The translations under genes and the position numbers were made by a program. From contig NZ_JBPODR010000005.1 in NCBI RefSeq assembly GCF_051201035.1, positions 56,133 through 120,132 of the forward strand: a stretch of DNA of 64,000 nt. The letters run 5' to 3'. Positions 8,696-17,122 of this stretch are shown here, one piece after another (the stretch's first letter is position 1; each line of letters opens with the position of its first letter). The DNA comes from Thermoanaerobacterium thermosulfurigenes (GTDB lineage Bacteria > Bacillota > Thermoanaerobacteria > Thermoanaerobacterales > Thermoanaerobacteraceae). The notes beneath the pieces are model-generated. The model did not search any database, had not been told where the DNA came from, and saw only the letters and a list, made by a program, of their open reading frames with translations.

Positions 8696-10327
8696 TTAAT
8701 TTTCAACCAAATGAAATTTTCTCGCTTTAGCTGCAACTGTTTTATGGGTCAATCCTAAGGCTTTTCCAGCTTTGTTAAAACTTTTATACCTGGATAATGC
8801 AGCTTTGATTATTTTATACTCATAATTTTCCATCTTTTCAATATCGTAATTGTCGCCTAAGTATATTACTTCGTCGTCTTTGCTGTCTTTTACATTTTTT
8901 ATATACGATGGAAGATCATCGAAGTCAATGTACTCTTTATCGCTTAATGTTATGCACCTTTCAATTAGATTTTCAAGCTCTCTTATATTTCCCGGCCAAT
9001 CATACTTTATCAGGGATTTTATGGCTGTGTTTGTAATAAACTGAACATTTCTTCCAAGTTTTTTGTTCATCTTCTTTATAAAATGCTCTACCAAAACAGG
9101 AATGTCCTCTTTTCTATCCCTTAAAGCTGGCAAAAAGACAGGTATAACATTTAACCTGTAGTAAAGATCTTCCCTAAATGTGCCATTTTTCATAGCTTCT
9201 TCAAGGTTTTTGTTTGTTGCCGCAATTATCCTTACATCTACTTTTATAGTCTTTATTCCACCAACTCTTTCAAACTCTTTATCTTGAAGAACCCTTAAAA
9301 GTTTTGCTTGAATTTCTATTGGAATATCTCCTATTTCATCCAGGAAGATCGTCCCTCCATCAGCAAGTTCAAACTTCCCTATTTTCTGCATTATTGCGCC
9401 AGTAAACGCTCCTTTTTCGTGACCAAAAAGCTCACTTTCTAAAAGTGTGCTTGGTATAGCAGCACAATTTACCCTTATAAAAGGTTTATCGTGTCTTTTG
9501 CTTGAATAATGTATCGCATTAGCAACTAATTCTTTTCCTGTCCCGCTTTCGCCTCGTATTATTACGTTAGAATCCGTTTCTGCCGCTTTAGATGCCACCG
9601 TCAATGCATCTTTCAATTTTCCGCTGTTACCTACTATTATGTCAAAGGCTTTATCAAGTTTTCTGCTCCTTTTAAGTTCTCCTTCAAGGTACTCGATTTG
9701 TGGAAAATCTTGAAATACAACCAATGATCCAGTAATGTTGCCTCCAGCATAAATAGGAGTCATGTTTAAAAAAAGCGTCTTTTCACCTATGACGTATTTT
9801 TTGTTTAAAAACTCACTTCCATATTTTAAGACTTGACTTACATCTATATCTGACATAACTTCACTTATATTTTTGCCGATTGCCTTATCAAGGCTAAAAC
9901 CTGTTATTTTTTCAGATGCTTTATTAAATATAGTTATGATTCCATTATCGTCCGTAGCAATTATGCCAACTGCAATGGAGTTAAATATTTCTTCGTACGC
10001 AATAGACGTATTCTTTAAAAGCTCGTATGTTCCACTCTCGTCATTCACCTTTTTTAAATCCACTAAAAAAATCTTTTTAATCTCTTCCATTGAAGAAATG
10101 CAGTTATCTCCTTCTACGATTATATCAATATCATCGCCTTCTGATGCAAAAAAAGTTATCATGGAAAGCATGCTATTGGCAGGCACAAGCCTTGCGCTTT
10201 CAGCTTTTTTAAGCATAACTTTGACATTGTCCTTTTTGCATACGTCATTTACTCTCCTGACTATCATTGCAGATATTTGCGAGTGTATATTAATTGGAGA
10301 CTTTATTCTTTCACAAATTTTCTCCAT
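8696..10327 (-). CDS. Sigma-54-dependent transcriptional activator with HPr-like, PAS, AAA+ and Fis-HTH domains
   Basis: The product is about 543 residues. Residues 1-85 resemble HPr: INIHSQISAMIV keeps the phospho-His position of HPr (GIHARPA), and ANSMLSM aligns with the Ser46 region. A PAS domain follows (about 105-210). The AAA+ domain has Walker A GESGTGKE (about 262), the sigma-54 contact loop GAFTGA (about 307) and Walker B IFLDEIGD (about 327). A Fis-type HTH ends the protein (NKAGKALGLTHKTVAAKARK). I chose the ATG at 10327 because AAGGA is 9 bases upstream. It lies at the end of the glycerol dehydrogenase genes and just before dhaK, so it is the likely activator of both sigma-54 promoters here. 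Confidence 0.9.
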   Translation of the reverse strand: MEKICERIKSPINIHSQISAMIVRRVNDVCKKDNVKVMLKKAESARLVPANSMLSMITFFASEGDDIDIIVEGDNCISSMEEIKKIFLVDLKKVNDESGTYELLKNTSIAYEEIFNSIAVGIIATDDNGIITIFNKASEKITGFSLDKAIGKNISEVMSDIDVSQVLKYGSEFLNKKYVIGEKTLFLNMTPIYAGGNITGSLVVFQDFPQIEYLEGELKRSRKLDKAFDIIVGNSGKLKDALTVASKAAETDSNVIIRGESGTGKELVANAIHYSSKRHDKPFIRVNCAAIPSTLLESELFGHEKGAFTGAIMQKIGKFELADGGTIFLDEIGDIPIEIQAKLLRVLQDKEFERVGGIKTIKVDVRIIAATNKNLEEAMKNGTFREDLYYRLNVIPVFLPALRDRKEDIPVLVEHFIKKMNKKLGRNVQFITNTAIKSLIKYDWPGNIRELENLIERCITLSDKEYIDFDDLPSYIKNVKDSKDDEVIYLGDNYDIEKMENYEYKIIKAALSRYKSFNKAGKALGLTHKTVAAKARKFHLVEN

Positions 10328-10381
10328 ACTTTGCATTCCTTCCTCATTAAAATATGTCATAATTAATAAGCCACTAAACAC

Positions 10382-10747
10382 TTATTTGCTGTAAAGATTT
10401 CTCGTTGCAATAACATCCACACCAGTATTTAAGATGTTTTTGACAACGACATCACCTACATTAATCGGCGGCTTTAAAGTTATTTTAGATAGTTCCATCA
10501 CTGCTTTGCCGATAAGCTCTTTTGGAATTGGCTCTTTAGTCCTGACAGAAACTACTGGAAGATGACCCTTTTCAGCTTTTACTATTGTAGTCAGAGTCCT
10601 TTTGGGAGCAATTATCTCATCTTCAGCATACTTTAATCCTCTTTTGCACTCATATCCTGTGATATTTACAATTTCCTTTCCTTCCATTTCTACAACCAAG
10701 CGACAACCATTTGGGCATACAATACAAGTTAATTCTCTTTTTATCAT
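10382..10747 (-). CDS. DUF1667 small cysteine-rich protein of the glycerol dehydrogenase set
   Basis: This is a 121-residue protein beginning MIKRELTCIVCPNGCRLVVE. It has CxxCxxxC plus a further Cys (GYECKRGLKYA), which suggests an iron-sulfur or zinc site. It fits the DUF1667 family, usually encoded beside the two FAD oxidoreductases found here. Its ATG follows the oxidoreductase stop by one base with an AGAGGTGG site, so the three genes are one unit. It may pass electrons from the flavoproteins to a downstream acceptor; that role is inferred from context. Confidence 0.8.
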   Translation of the reverse strand: MIKRELTCIVCPNGCRLVVEMEGKEIVNITGYECKRGLKYAEDEIIAPKRTLTTIVKAEKGHLPVVSVRTKEPIPKELIGKAVMELSKITLKPPINVGDVVVKNILNTGVDVIATRNLYSK

Positions 10748-10748
10748 A

Positions 10749-12014
10749 TTATACCACCTCTACTTCGAATGTGATTTCATCTGCAGGAGATAGATCATCT
10801 CTTAAAAATTTTTCCTTTGGCACATCTATTAATATCATCTCTCCTGGTGTCAACCTCTGCATTTTTTTCCTGGCTATCTCTCTGTCACCTGATTTCACGG
10901 CGATATAAGCGTTTTTGTACACATCAGTAGGCCTCATGTGAAATTTAACTTTTGCATCTATATTATCATAATTTACTATTTGCGGCACCACATATCTAAT
11001 GCCTAAACCAGCTTTCACGACGATGTATCGCCCTTCTTTTATTAACATATTATTAATGTACTTTACTGCAGAATCAGCCGCCAGCCTTGCTTCTTTTGTA
11101 ACATTGTCCACAAGATCGTGCACTTGCAACACATTGCCACAGGCAAATATCCCTTCCACATTCGTTTCCATACTTTCATTCACAAGCGGTCCCCCAGTAA
11201 CGGGATCTAACATTATGCCTGCACTTTTTGACAGTTCATTCTCAGGAATCAAACCTACAGATAATATTAAAGTATCACAGCTTATGTATTTAGCTGTGTT
11301 TAATATTGGCTTTCTGTTTTCATCTACCTGTGCTATTGTCACACCTTCAACTCTTTCTTTACCGCGTATTTCTATCACAGTGTGGCTTAAAAGAAGCGGT
11401 ATGCCAAAGTCATCTAAACACTGAACAATGTTTCTGGTAAGTCCACTGGAATAAGGCATAAGTTCAACAACAGCTTTTACCGTAGCACCTTCAAGCGTAA
11501 ACCTCCTGGCCATTATAAGTCCAATATCACCAGAACCCAATATCACAATCTCTTTGCCAGGCATGTATCCTTCCATATTTACATATCTTTGTGCCGTTCC
11601 CGCCGTAAATATCCCTGCAGGCCTTGTGCCAGGTATGCTGATTGCACCTCTTGGCCTTTCTCTACAGCCCATCGCAAGTATTATCGCTTTCGCTTTAATC
11701 TCCATGACGCCATTTTCTTGATTTACTGCTTTAACTACTTTATCGCTTGATATGTTTAATACCATCGTATTAAGCATAATCTTTATTCCATATTCATTTA
11801 CCTTTTCTATAAATCTTTCTGCGTATTCCGGCCCAGATAATTCTTCTTTGAATTCAATAAGTCCAAATCCATTGTGTATGCACTGCTGAAGTATTCCTCC
11901 CGGATAGCTGTCCCTTTCGATTATTAAAATATCTTTTACACCTTTTTCATACGCTTCAACTGCTGCTCCAAGTCCTGCAGGACCTGCACCAATTATTACT
12001 ATGTCGTATTTCAT
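10749..12014 (-). CDS. FAD/NAD-dependent oxidoreductase, partner of glycerol-3-phosphate dehydrogenase
   Basis: The protein is about 421 residues with an N-terminal FAD-binding motif (DIVIIGAGPAGLGAA) and a second nucleotide-binding motif (EIVILGSGDIGLIMARR, about 155). A late GIFACGN motif is typical of pyridine-nucleotide disulfide oxidoreductase-like folds. It lacks an obvious CxxxxC redox pair. It resembles the HcnB-like flavoproteins that pair with GlpA-like dehydrogenases. The third ATG (12014) is best spaced from GGGGTG. It starts within bases of the previous stop. It probably passes electrons from glycerol 3-phosphate oxidation to NAD or another carrier. Confidence 0.85.
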   Translation of the reverse strand: MKYDIVIIGAGPAGLGAAVEAYEKGVKDILIIERDSYPGGILQQCIHNGFGLIEFKEELSGPEYAERFIEKVNEYGIKIMLNTMVLNISSDKVVKAVNQENGVMEIKAKAIILAMGCRERPRGAISIPGTRPAGIFTAGTAQRYVNMEGYMPGKEIVILGSGDIGLIMARRFTLEGATVKAVVELMPYSSGLTRNIVQCLDDFGIPLLLSHTVIEIRGKERVEGVTIAQVDENRKPILNTAKYISCDTLILSVGLIPENELSKSAGIMLDPVTGGPLVNESMETNVEGIFACGNVLQVHDLVDNVTKEARLAADSAVKYINNMLIKEGRYIVVKAGLGIRYVVPQIVNYDNIDAKVKFHMRPTDVYKNAYIAVKSGDREIARKKMQRLTPGEMILIDVPKEKFLRDDLSPADEITFEVEVV

Positions 12015-12020
12015 CATCAT

Positions 12021-13502
12021 CTACACCCCACTTTTTAATAGTTCATTGTACAAATTTACGACGTATTCTTTCGCTTTAGCCGTCAAAATATTTGAATTGC
12101 CGCCAAACTTTGTGACATTAAGCGGATCTACATTAAGCTCTCTTGAAAGTATCTCTAACACTCTGGGGCTGCAAAATCCACCTTGACATCTGCCCATGCC
12201 AGCTCTGGTCCGCCTCTTTACGCCGTCAATGCTTTTTGCGCCAACAGGCCTTCTTATGGCATCAATTATCTCACCTTCAGTAACTGTCTCACATCTGCAA
12301 ATGATCTTTCCATAAGCAGGTTCTCTCTTTATCAGCTCATTTCTTTCTTCATCTGTCAATTCATTAAAGCGTATGACAGGCTTCCTCTTGGGATTGAAAT
12401 TATCTTTTTCAACCATTTTAAGTCCTGCATCTTTAAGAATTTCTCTTACCATCTCCGCAATTGCTGGTGATGATGTGAAACCAGGTGATTCAATGCCTGC
12501 TACATTTATAAAACCTTTAACATCTGATTCGCTTATAATAAAGTCTTCGCCATCTACATCTGGCACAGCCCTTACACCAGTAAATTGTGTTATCGTCTTC
12601 CTTTCGCTAAATTTTTCAACGCTCTTTTTGGCGCCTTTTATAGCCTTCTCCAATCCTTTGTAAGTAGTCTTTCGAAATTCCTTATTGGATATATCCTCAG
12701 ACGTAGGACCTATAAGCAAGTTGCCATCAACAGTTGGCGACACCAGTATTCCTTTTCCCATCTTAGTTGGTACTTGAAATATGACAGTATTTGCCAGATA
12801 GCCTTCTTCTTTATCTAAAATCAAATATTCGCCTTTTCTTGGATGAATCGAAAAATGTTGATCGCTTACCATATTGTTTATCACATCTGCATAAAGCCCT
12901 GCCGCATTGATTACGTATTTGCTAAAATACTCTTTCACTTGTGTTTTTACCCTAAAAACATCGTCTTCTTTATCTATAGATATGACTTCTTGATTAAATA
13001 CAAATTCGACGCCGTTTTGTGCAGCATTTTCAGCCAAGGCTATTACAAAACCGTAAGGACATATAATGCCTGCTGTCTTTGCATATAAAGCAGCAACAAT
13101 TGTGTCGTTTATGTTTGGTTCAATTTCCTTAACCATATCTGAAGATATAATAGACATATTCTTGACGCCATTTTTTAACCCTCTATCATACAATTTATAA
13201 AGGCTATCTACTTCATCTTGTGAAAATGCGGCAACAAGTGAACCAACTCTTTTCATTGGAACATCTAAATCTTTACAAAGCTCATCAAACATCTCATTTC
13301 CTCTTACATTTAGTTTGGCTTTCAATGTACCAGGCACTGGGTCGTATCCCGCATGAAGTATAGCACTATTGGCTTTTGATGCACCACCTGACGCTACATC
13401 ATCTTCTTTTTCTATAAGCAGAACTTTAATGTTGTATTTAGATAATTCTCTGGCAACTGATGAACCTACTACACCGCCGCCGATTATTATGACATCGTAC
13501 AT
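12021..13502 (-). CDS. GlpA-like glycerol-3-phosphate dehydrogenase with BFD-type [2Fe-2S] domain
   Basis: The product is about 493 residues. A DAO-type FAD domain starts at the N-terminus (DVIIIGGGVVGSSVAREL). The C-terminal part (about 400-470) has CRCETVTEGE and GRCQGGFCSP, the four cysteines of a BFD-like [2Fe-2S] domain, as in anaerobic GlpA. It should oxidise glycerol 3-phosphate to DHAP. The ATG at 13502 has an AAAGGG site; an upstream in-frame ATG at 13550 would lie inside the terminator hairpin. It begins the three-gene dehydrogenase set downstream of glpK. Confidence 0.9.
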   Translation of the reverse strand: MYDVIIIGGGVVGSSVARELSKYNIKVLLIEKEDDVASGGASKANSAILHAGYDPVPGTLKAKLNVRGNEMFDELCKDLDVPMKRVGSLVAAFSQDEVDSLYKLYDRGLKNGVKNMSIISSDMVKEIEPNINDTIVAALYAKTAGIICPYGFVIALAENAAQNGVEFVFNQEVISIDKEDDVFRVKTQVKEYFSKYVINAAGLYADVINNMVSDQHFSIHPRKGEYLILDKEEGYLANTVIFQVPTKMGKGILVSPTVDGNLLIGPTSEDISNKEFRKTTYKGLEKAIKGAKKSVEKFSERKTITQFTGVRAVPDVDGEDFIISESDVKGFINVAGIESPGFTSSPAIAEMVREILKDAGLKMVEKDNFNPKRKPVIRFNELTDEERNELIKREPAYGKIICRCETVTEGEIIDAIRRPVGAKSIDGVKRRTRAGMGRCQGGFCSPRVLEILSRELNVDPLNVTKFGGNSNILTAKAKEYVVNLYNELLKSGV

Positions 13503-13531
13503 TTTACCATCCCTTTCAGCTATCAAATTCT

Positions 13532-13580
13532 TAAAAAAAGACAAAGCCATATATAGCCGGCTCTCCGGTTATATATGGCT
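13532..13580 (-). terminator. Hairpin terminator between glpK and the dehydrogenase genes, candidate GlpP target
   Basis: Arms AGCCATATATAACCGG and CCGGCTATATATGGCT pair at 15 of 16 positions with a 4-base loop. On the minus strand a T-rich tract (TTTGTCTTTTTTT) follows. This is a strong intrinsic terminator inside the glycerol cluster. In Bacillus, GlpP allows read-through of such an inverted repeat ahead of glpD, and a glpP gene lies upstream here, so controlled antitermination is likely. Confidence 0.85.
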
Positions 13581-13643
13581 CTCCTATTCTCCGCCATCCT
13601 AATATTCAATTGTATCTTTTGTTTATCAATTTAATTATACCAC

Positions 13644-15134
13644 TTAATCAGCCCAATTCATAGACCTTTCTACGGCTTTTTTCCATCCCGCATAAAGTTT
13701 TTCTCTTGTTTCATCATTCATGTTAGGCTCGAAATGTCTGTCAACTCCCCAATTCTTAGCTACTTCTTCTCTGCCACTCCAGAATCCTGTAGCAATACCT
13801 GCAAGATATGATGCACCTAATGCAGTCGTCTCTATGACAGTAGGTCTATCTACAGGTACACCTAATATATCTGCCTGGAACTGCATCAAGAAATTATTTG
13901 CAGATGCTCCACCGTCAACCTTTAATGCACTTAACTTTATACCAGAATCATCCTGCATAGCCTCTAAGACGTCTCTCGTCTGATACGCCAAAGATTCTAA
14001 CGTTGCTCTTATAATGTGCTCTCTTTTCACACCTCTTGTCAAGCCCAAAATCGCGCCCCTTGCATACATATCCCAGTATGGTGCACCTAATCCCACAAAT
14101 GCCGGCACAACGTACACTCCATTTGTGTCACTGACCCTTTGAGCGTATTCTTCACTTTGCGGTGAATTGTCAATTATCTTAAGCTCATCTCTTAGCCACT
14201 GTATAGCAGCACCAGCTATGAATATGCTTCCTTCTAAAGCATATTCAACTTTATCATCGATACCCCACGCTATCGTGGTAAGCAAACCATTCTTGGATGG
14301 CACAGCCCTTTCGCCTGTATTCATAAGCATAAAGCATCCGGTTCCATAAGTATTCTTAGCCATTCCTTTGTCATAACAAGTCTGACCAAATAGTGCTGCT
14401 TGTTGGTCACCTGCGCAACCTGCTATAGGTATTTCAACGCCAAATATGCTTTTGTCCGTGTATCCGTATACATAACTGGACGGCTTAACATCAGGAAGCA
14501 CCGATTCTGGAATGTCAAGATATTCTAATATGTCCTTATCCCACTTCAATTCGTATATGTTAAAAAGCATCGTACGAGAAGCATTAGAATAGTCTGTCAC
14601 ATGTGCCTTTCCACCAGTCAAATTCCAAATTAACCAGCTATCAATATTTCCAAAGTAAAGATCTCCATTTTCTGCTTTCTCCCTTGCACCTTCTACATTG
14701 TCAAGTATCCATTTTATCTTCGTACCCGAAAAATAAGCATCAACTACAAGACCAGTCTTCTTTAGAATTTCTTTGTCAAACCCACTATTTTTGATTTCAT
14801 CGCAGATAGGTGCAGTCCTCCTACACTGCCAAACTATCGCATTGTACACTGGCTTGCCTGTGTTTTTATCCCAAACCACAGTCGTCTCTCTTTGATTTGT
14901 TATGCCGATTGCTGCAATGTCTTCTGCCTTAATCCCAGTTTTCTCAAGCACCGCCTTAGCTACTTCTATCTGAGAATCTAAAATCTCCATAGGGTCGTGT
15001 TCAACCCACCCTGGATTAGGGTAAATCTGCGTAAACTCTTTGTTTAGTGATGCAACTATGTTTCCACTGTGATCAAAGATTATTGCCCTTGAGCTTGTGG
15101 TGCCTTGATCTAATGCCATTATATACTTTGACAT
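13644..15134 (-). CDS. glpK: Glycerol kinase
   Basis: This is a 496-residue FGGY-family kinase of standard length. It begins with the ATP-site motif MALDQGTTSSRAIIFD. It carries GITNQRETTVVWD and the glycerol-contacting R-E pair, GCAGDQQAALFGQ, and the FGGY signature region near VDGGASANNFLMQFQAD. It makes glycerol 3-phosphate from glycerol entering through GlpF. A His in a PTS-phosphorylation loop, as in Bacillus GlpK, was not clearly identified. It lies 43 bases after glpF in the same operon and is followed by the 13532-13580 terminator. Confidence 0.97.
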   Translation of the reverse strand: MSKYIMALDQGTTSSRAIIFDHSGNIVASLNKEFTQIYPNPGWVEHDPMEILDSQIEVAKAVLEKTGIKAEDIAAIGITNQRETTVVWDKNTGKPVYNAIVWQCRRTAPICDEIKNSGFDKEILKKTGLVVDAYFSGTKIKWILDNVEGAREKAENGDLYFGNIDSWLIWNLTGGKAHVTDYSNASRTMLFNIYELKWDKDILEYLDIPESVLPDVKPSSYVYGYTDKSIFGVEIPIAGCAGDQQAALFGQTCYDKGMAKNTYGTGCFMLMNTGERAVPSKNGLLTTIAWGIDDKVEYALEGSIFIAGAAIQWLRDELKIIDNSPQSEEYAQRVSDTNGVYVVPAFVGLGAPYWDMYARGAILGLTRGVKREHIIRATLESLAYQTRDVLEAMQDDSGIKLSALKVDGGASANNFLMQFQADILGVPVDRPTVIETTALGASYLAGIATGFWSGREEVAKNWGVDRHFEPNMNDETREKLYAGWKKAVERSMNWAD

Positions 15135-15177
15135 GATATGTTCCCCCTATATTTTATAATTTCATCCTTTATAAATT

Positions 15178-15912
15178 TTACAACATATTTATGAATGCCT
15201 GATATATCAAAGCTCCTAAAATACCTCCTACTATAGGTCCAAATAACGGAACAATAAGACCATATCCCCAATCAGAATCTCTCTTGCCTGGTATCGGCAA
15301 TACAGCATGTGCAAGCCTTGGTCCTAAATCTCTCGCTGGGTTTATAGCATAACCTGTTGGACCACCAAGTGTAAGACCAATAACCCAAATTAAAATACCT
15401 ACTAAGAATGCACCTAATGCCCCAACTTGATTGTGTTCATTTGTTATACCCAGTATTCCAACTAATAGCATTGCAGTTCCAATGACCTCTGTCAAGAAAT
15501 TGTAAAACAGATTTCTGATGGCTGGAATTGTGCAAAATACACCAAGTTTTGAATTCTTGTCTTCTGTAGCATGGAAGTGATCTCTATATGCCACATATAC
15601 AAGCAAAGCTCCTACAAATGCTCCTAAAAATTGAGCTACAATATAGCCCGGAACTTGCGACCAAGGGAATTTACCTAAAACCGCCATTGATATTGTCACT
15701 GCTGGATTAAAATGAGCTCCACCTATCCATCCCGTAATATACACAGGTACAGCAACTGCAAAAGCCCATCCTGCTGTTATGACTATCCATCCACTGTTTT
15801 GACCTTTAGTCTTATTTAGTACAACGTTTGCAACAACGCCGTCACCAAGGAGAATGAGTATCATGGTACCAAAAAACTCGGACAAAATCTTGCCAAACAA
15901 TGATATTTCCAT
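15178..15912 (-). CDS. glpF: Glycerol uptake facilitator (aquaglyceroporin)
   Basis: This is a 244-residue MIP-family membrane channel with six transmembrane helices. Both half-helix motifs are present: HFNPAVTIS and GYAINPARDLGPR. The Asp after the second NPA box (NPARD) is typical of glycerol-conducting rather than water-only channels. A GGAGGGG site precedes the ATG. Its position between glpP and glpK is the usual Firmicute order. Confidence 0.96.
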   Translation of the reverse strand: MEISLFGKILSEFFGTMILILLGDGVVANVVLNKTKGQNSGWIVITAGWAFAVAVPVYITGWIGGAHFNPAVTISMAVLGKFPWSQVPGYIVAQFLGAFVGALLVYVAYRDHFHATEDKNSKLGVFCTIPAIRNLFYNFLTEVIGTAMLLVGILGITNEHNQVGALGAFLVGILIWVIGLTLGGPTGYAINPARDLGPRLAHAVLPIPGKRDSDWGYGLIVPLFGPIVGGILGALIYQAFINML

Positions 15913-15986
15913 AAAAACCCCTCCGTTTAAACTTTTAAATTTTTTCTAAAATCTGAAGCTACACTCTCAATAACACCACCTCCTTG

Positions 15987-16556
15987 TCAGTCGATAAACC
16001 AAAGACTTTTTTCGCTTGTAGAAACTGCTACTGCACCAGAAGAAAGAGCATTTATCACATCTTCTTTTGTTTTAACTAAACCGCCTGCAATGATAGGTTG
16101 ATACACTTCCGTAGTAAGCTTTTTCGTCACATCATGTGCAACACCTGGCATCACCTCTATTGCAGTTGGTTCAATCTGCTTAATTGAATTTAAACCTGTT
16201 TTTAGCGCTTGCGTATCCAGTAGAAAAATGCGCTCAATACAAGGAATATTCAACTCCTTAGCATATGTAAGTATATTAGTACGCGTAGAAATTATGCCAT
16301 CTGGTTTTACTACTTCCTTAAGATACTCCACCGCCTTATAATCTTTACCAAGCCCTTCTACTAAATCAAAATGAATGAATGCTGTTTTCTCATGTGATTT
16401 AATGTCATCAATTGCATCTTTCAATATCAATATATTACTTGTCAACAAAAATATTACTTCACAGTTAGATGAGTAAACATCTTTTATATCTTCTAAATTT
16501 CTTATAGCTGCGATAATAGGAAAATTTTTAATCCTTTCAACAATGAAATTATCCAC
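15987..16556 (-). CDS. glpP: Glycerol-3-phosphate-responsive antiterminator GlpP
   Basis: The protein is about 189 residues with a TIM-barrel-like fold typical of GlpP. Motifs include FPIIAAIRNLEDI, AFIHFDLVEGLGKD, DGIISTRTN, IEVMPGV and PIIAGGLVKTKEDV. It binds glycerol 3-phosphate and leader mRNA to prevent termination. I chose a GTG start at 16556 because AGGAGG lies 7 bases upstream; the longer frame from 16610 would begin before the sigma-54 promoter. It is first in the glpPFK unit, and a strong hairpin after glpK is a plausible target. Confidence 0.93.
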   Translation of the reverse strand: MDNFIVERIKNFPIIAAIRNLEDIKDVYSSNCEVIFLLTSNILILKDAIDDIKSHEKTAFIHFDLVEGLGKDYKAVEYLKEVVKPDGIISTRTNILTYAKELNIPCIERIFLLDTQALKTGLNSIKQIEPTAIEVMPGVAHDVTKKLTTEVYQPIIAGGLVKTKEDVINALSSGAVAVSTSEKSLWFID

Positions 16557-16582
16557 ATCAATTCCTCCTATCATTTTATAAA

Positions 16583-16599
16583 TGCAAATTGTATGCCAA
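16583..16599 (-). promoter_or_regulatory. Sigma-54 (-24/-12) promoter of the glpPFK operon
   Basis: The minus strand reads TTGGCATACAATTTGCA, identical over 17 bases to the dhaK promoter. GG and GC are 10 bases apart. It lies about 27 bases before the glpP GTG start. A GCATATGC palindrome is found 20 bases upstream (16619-16626), matching the half-sites before dhaK. Confidence 0.85.
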
Positions 16600-16638
16600 C
16601 ACATCTTCATTTATTTTAGCATATGCGGAATTAATAAG

Positions 16639-16655
16639 TTGATATATATTATCAA
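16639..16655. repeat. Short inverted repeat between glpP and arsR
   Basis: Arms TTGATA and TATCAA are separated by TATAT. It lies between the divergent glpP and arsR promoters and could be an operator for either ArsR or the sigma-54 activator. In such A+T-rich sequence a match of this size may be chance. Confidence 0.25.
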
Positions 16656-16693
16656 TTTTATGCTTTTACATGGTATTTAATATCAATATCAAT

Positions 16694-16722
16694 TTGACAG
16701 TTTTAATTTGTTAAGCTATAAT
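16694..16722 (+). promoter_or_regulatory. Consensus sigma-A promoter of arsR-acr3-arsC
   Basis: TTGACA (16694-16699) and TATAAT (16717-16722) are separated by exactly 17 bases. Transcription would begin near 16729, about 30 bases before the TTG start of arsR, which has an AGGAGGG site. ArsR presumably represses this strong promoter; repeats of the ATAATCA type lie between -10 and the start codon. Confidence 0.9.
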
Positions 16723-16760
16723 ATGAGTATAATCAAATATAATCATAAGGAGGGTAGCTA

Positions 16761-17120
16761 TTGAATATTGTTGGCGTCTTTAAGGCATTATGTGATGAAA
16801 ACAGATTGAGAATATTTAACCTCTTATCACAAGAAACATTATGTGTATGTGATATAGAAACCATTTTAAACATGACTCAATCAAATGTTTCCCGCCATCT
16901 AAATAAGCTAAAAAGCGAAGGGATCATAACATTTGAAAAAAAAGCCCAGTGGGCGTATTACAAAATTGATGATAATTTTATAAAAGAAAATAAATTATTG
17001 TATGATTACCTTATTAGCACATTAAGAAATCATCCAAAATTTTTAGAAGACAATGAAAATTACAAAAAACATAAAGAAAGCAATATATCTTGCGAACAAT
17101 TTATAAAGAGAGGAAATTGA
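16761..17120 (+). CDS. arsR: ArsR-family arsenic-responsive repressor
   Basis: This is a 119-residue winged-helix regulator. The Cys pair in ETLCVCDIE matches the As(III)-sensing helix 3 site of ArsR (ELCVCDL). The recognition helix is MTQSNVSRHLNKLKSEG. The start is TTG with an AGGAGGG site. Its stop overlaps the ribosome-site region of acr3, so repressor, pump and reductase are one operon. Arsenite binding should release it from the consensus promoter upstream. Confidence 0.93.
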   Translation: MNIVGVFKALCDENRLRIFNLLSQETLCVCDIETILNMTQSNVSRHLNKLKSEGIITFEKKAQWAYYKIDDNFIKENKLLYDYLISTLRNHPKFLEDNENYKKHKESNISCEQFIKRGN

Positions 17121-17122
17121 CA

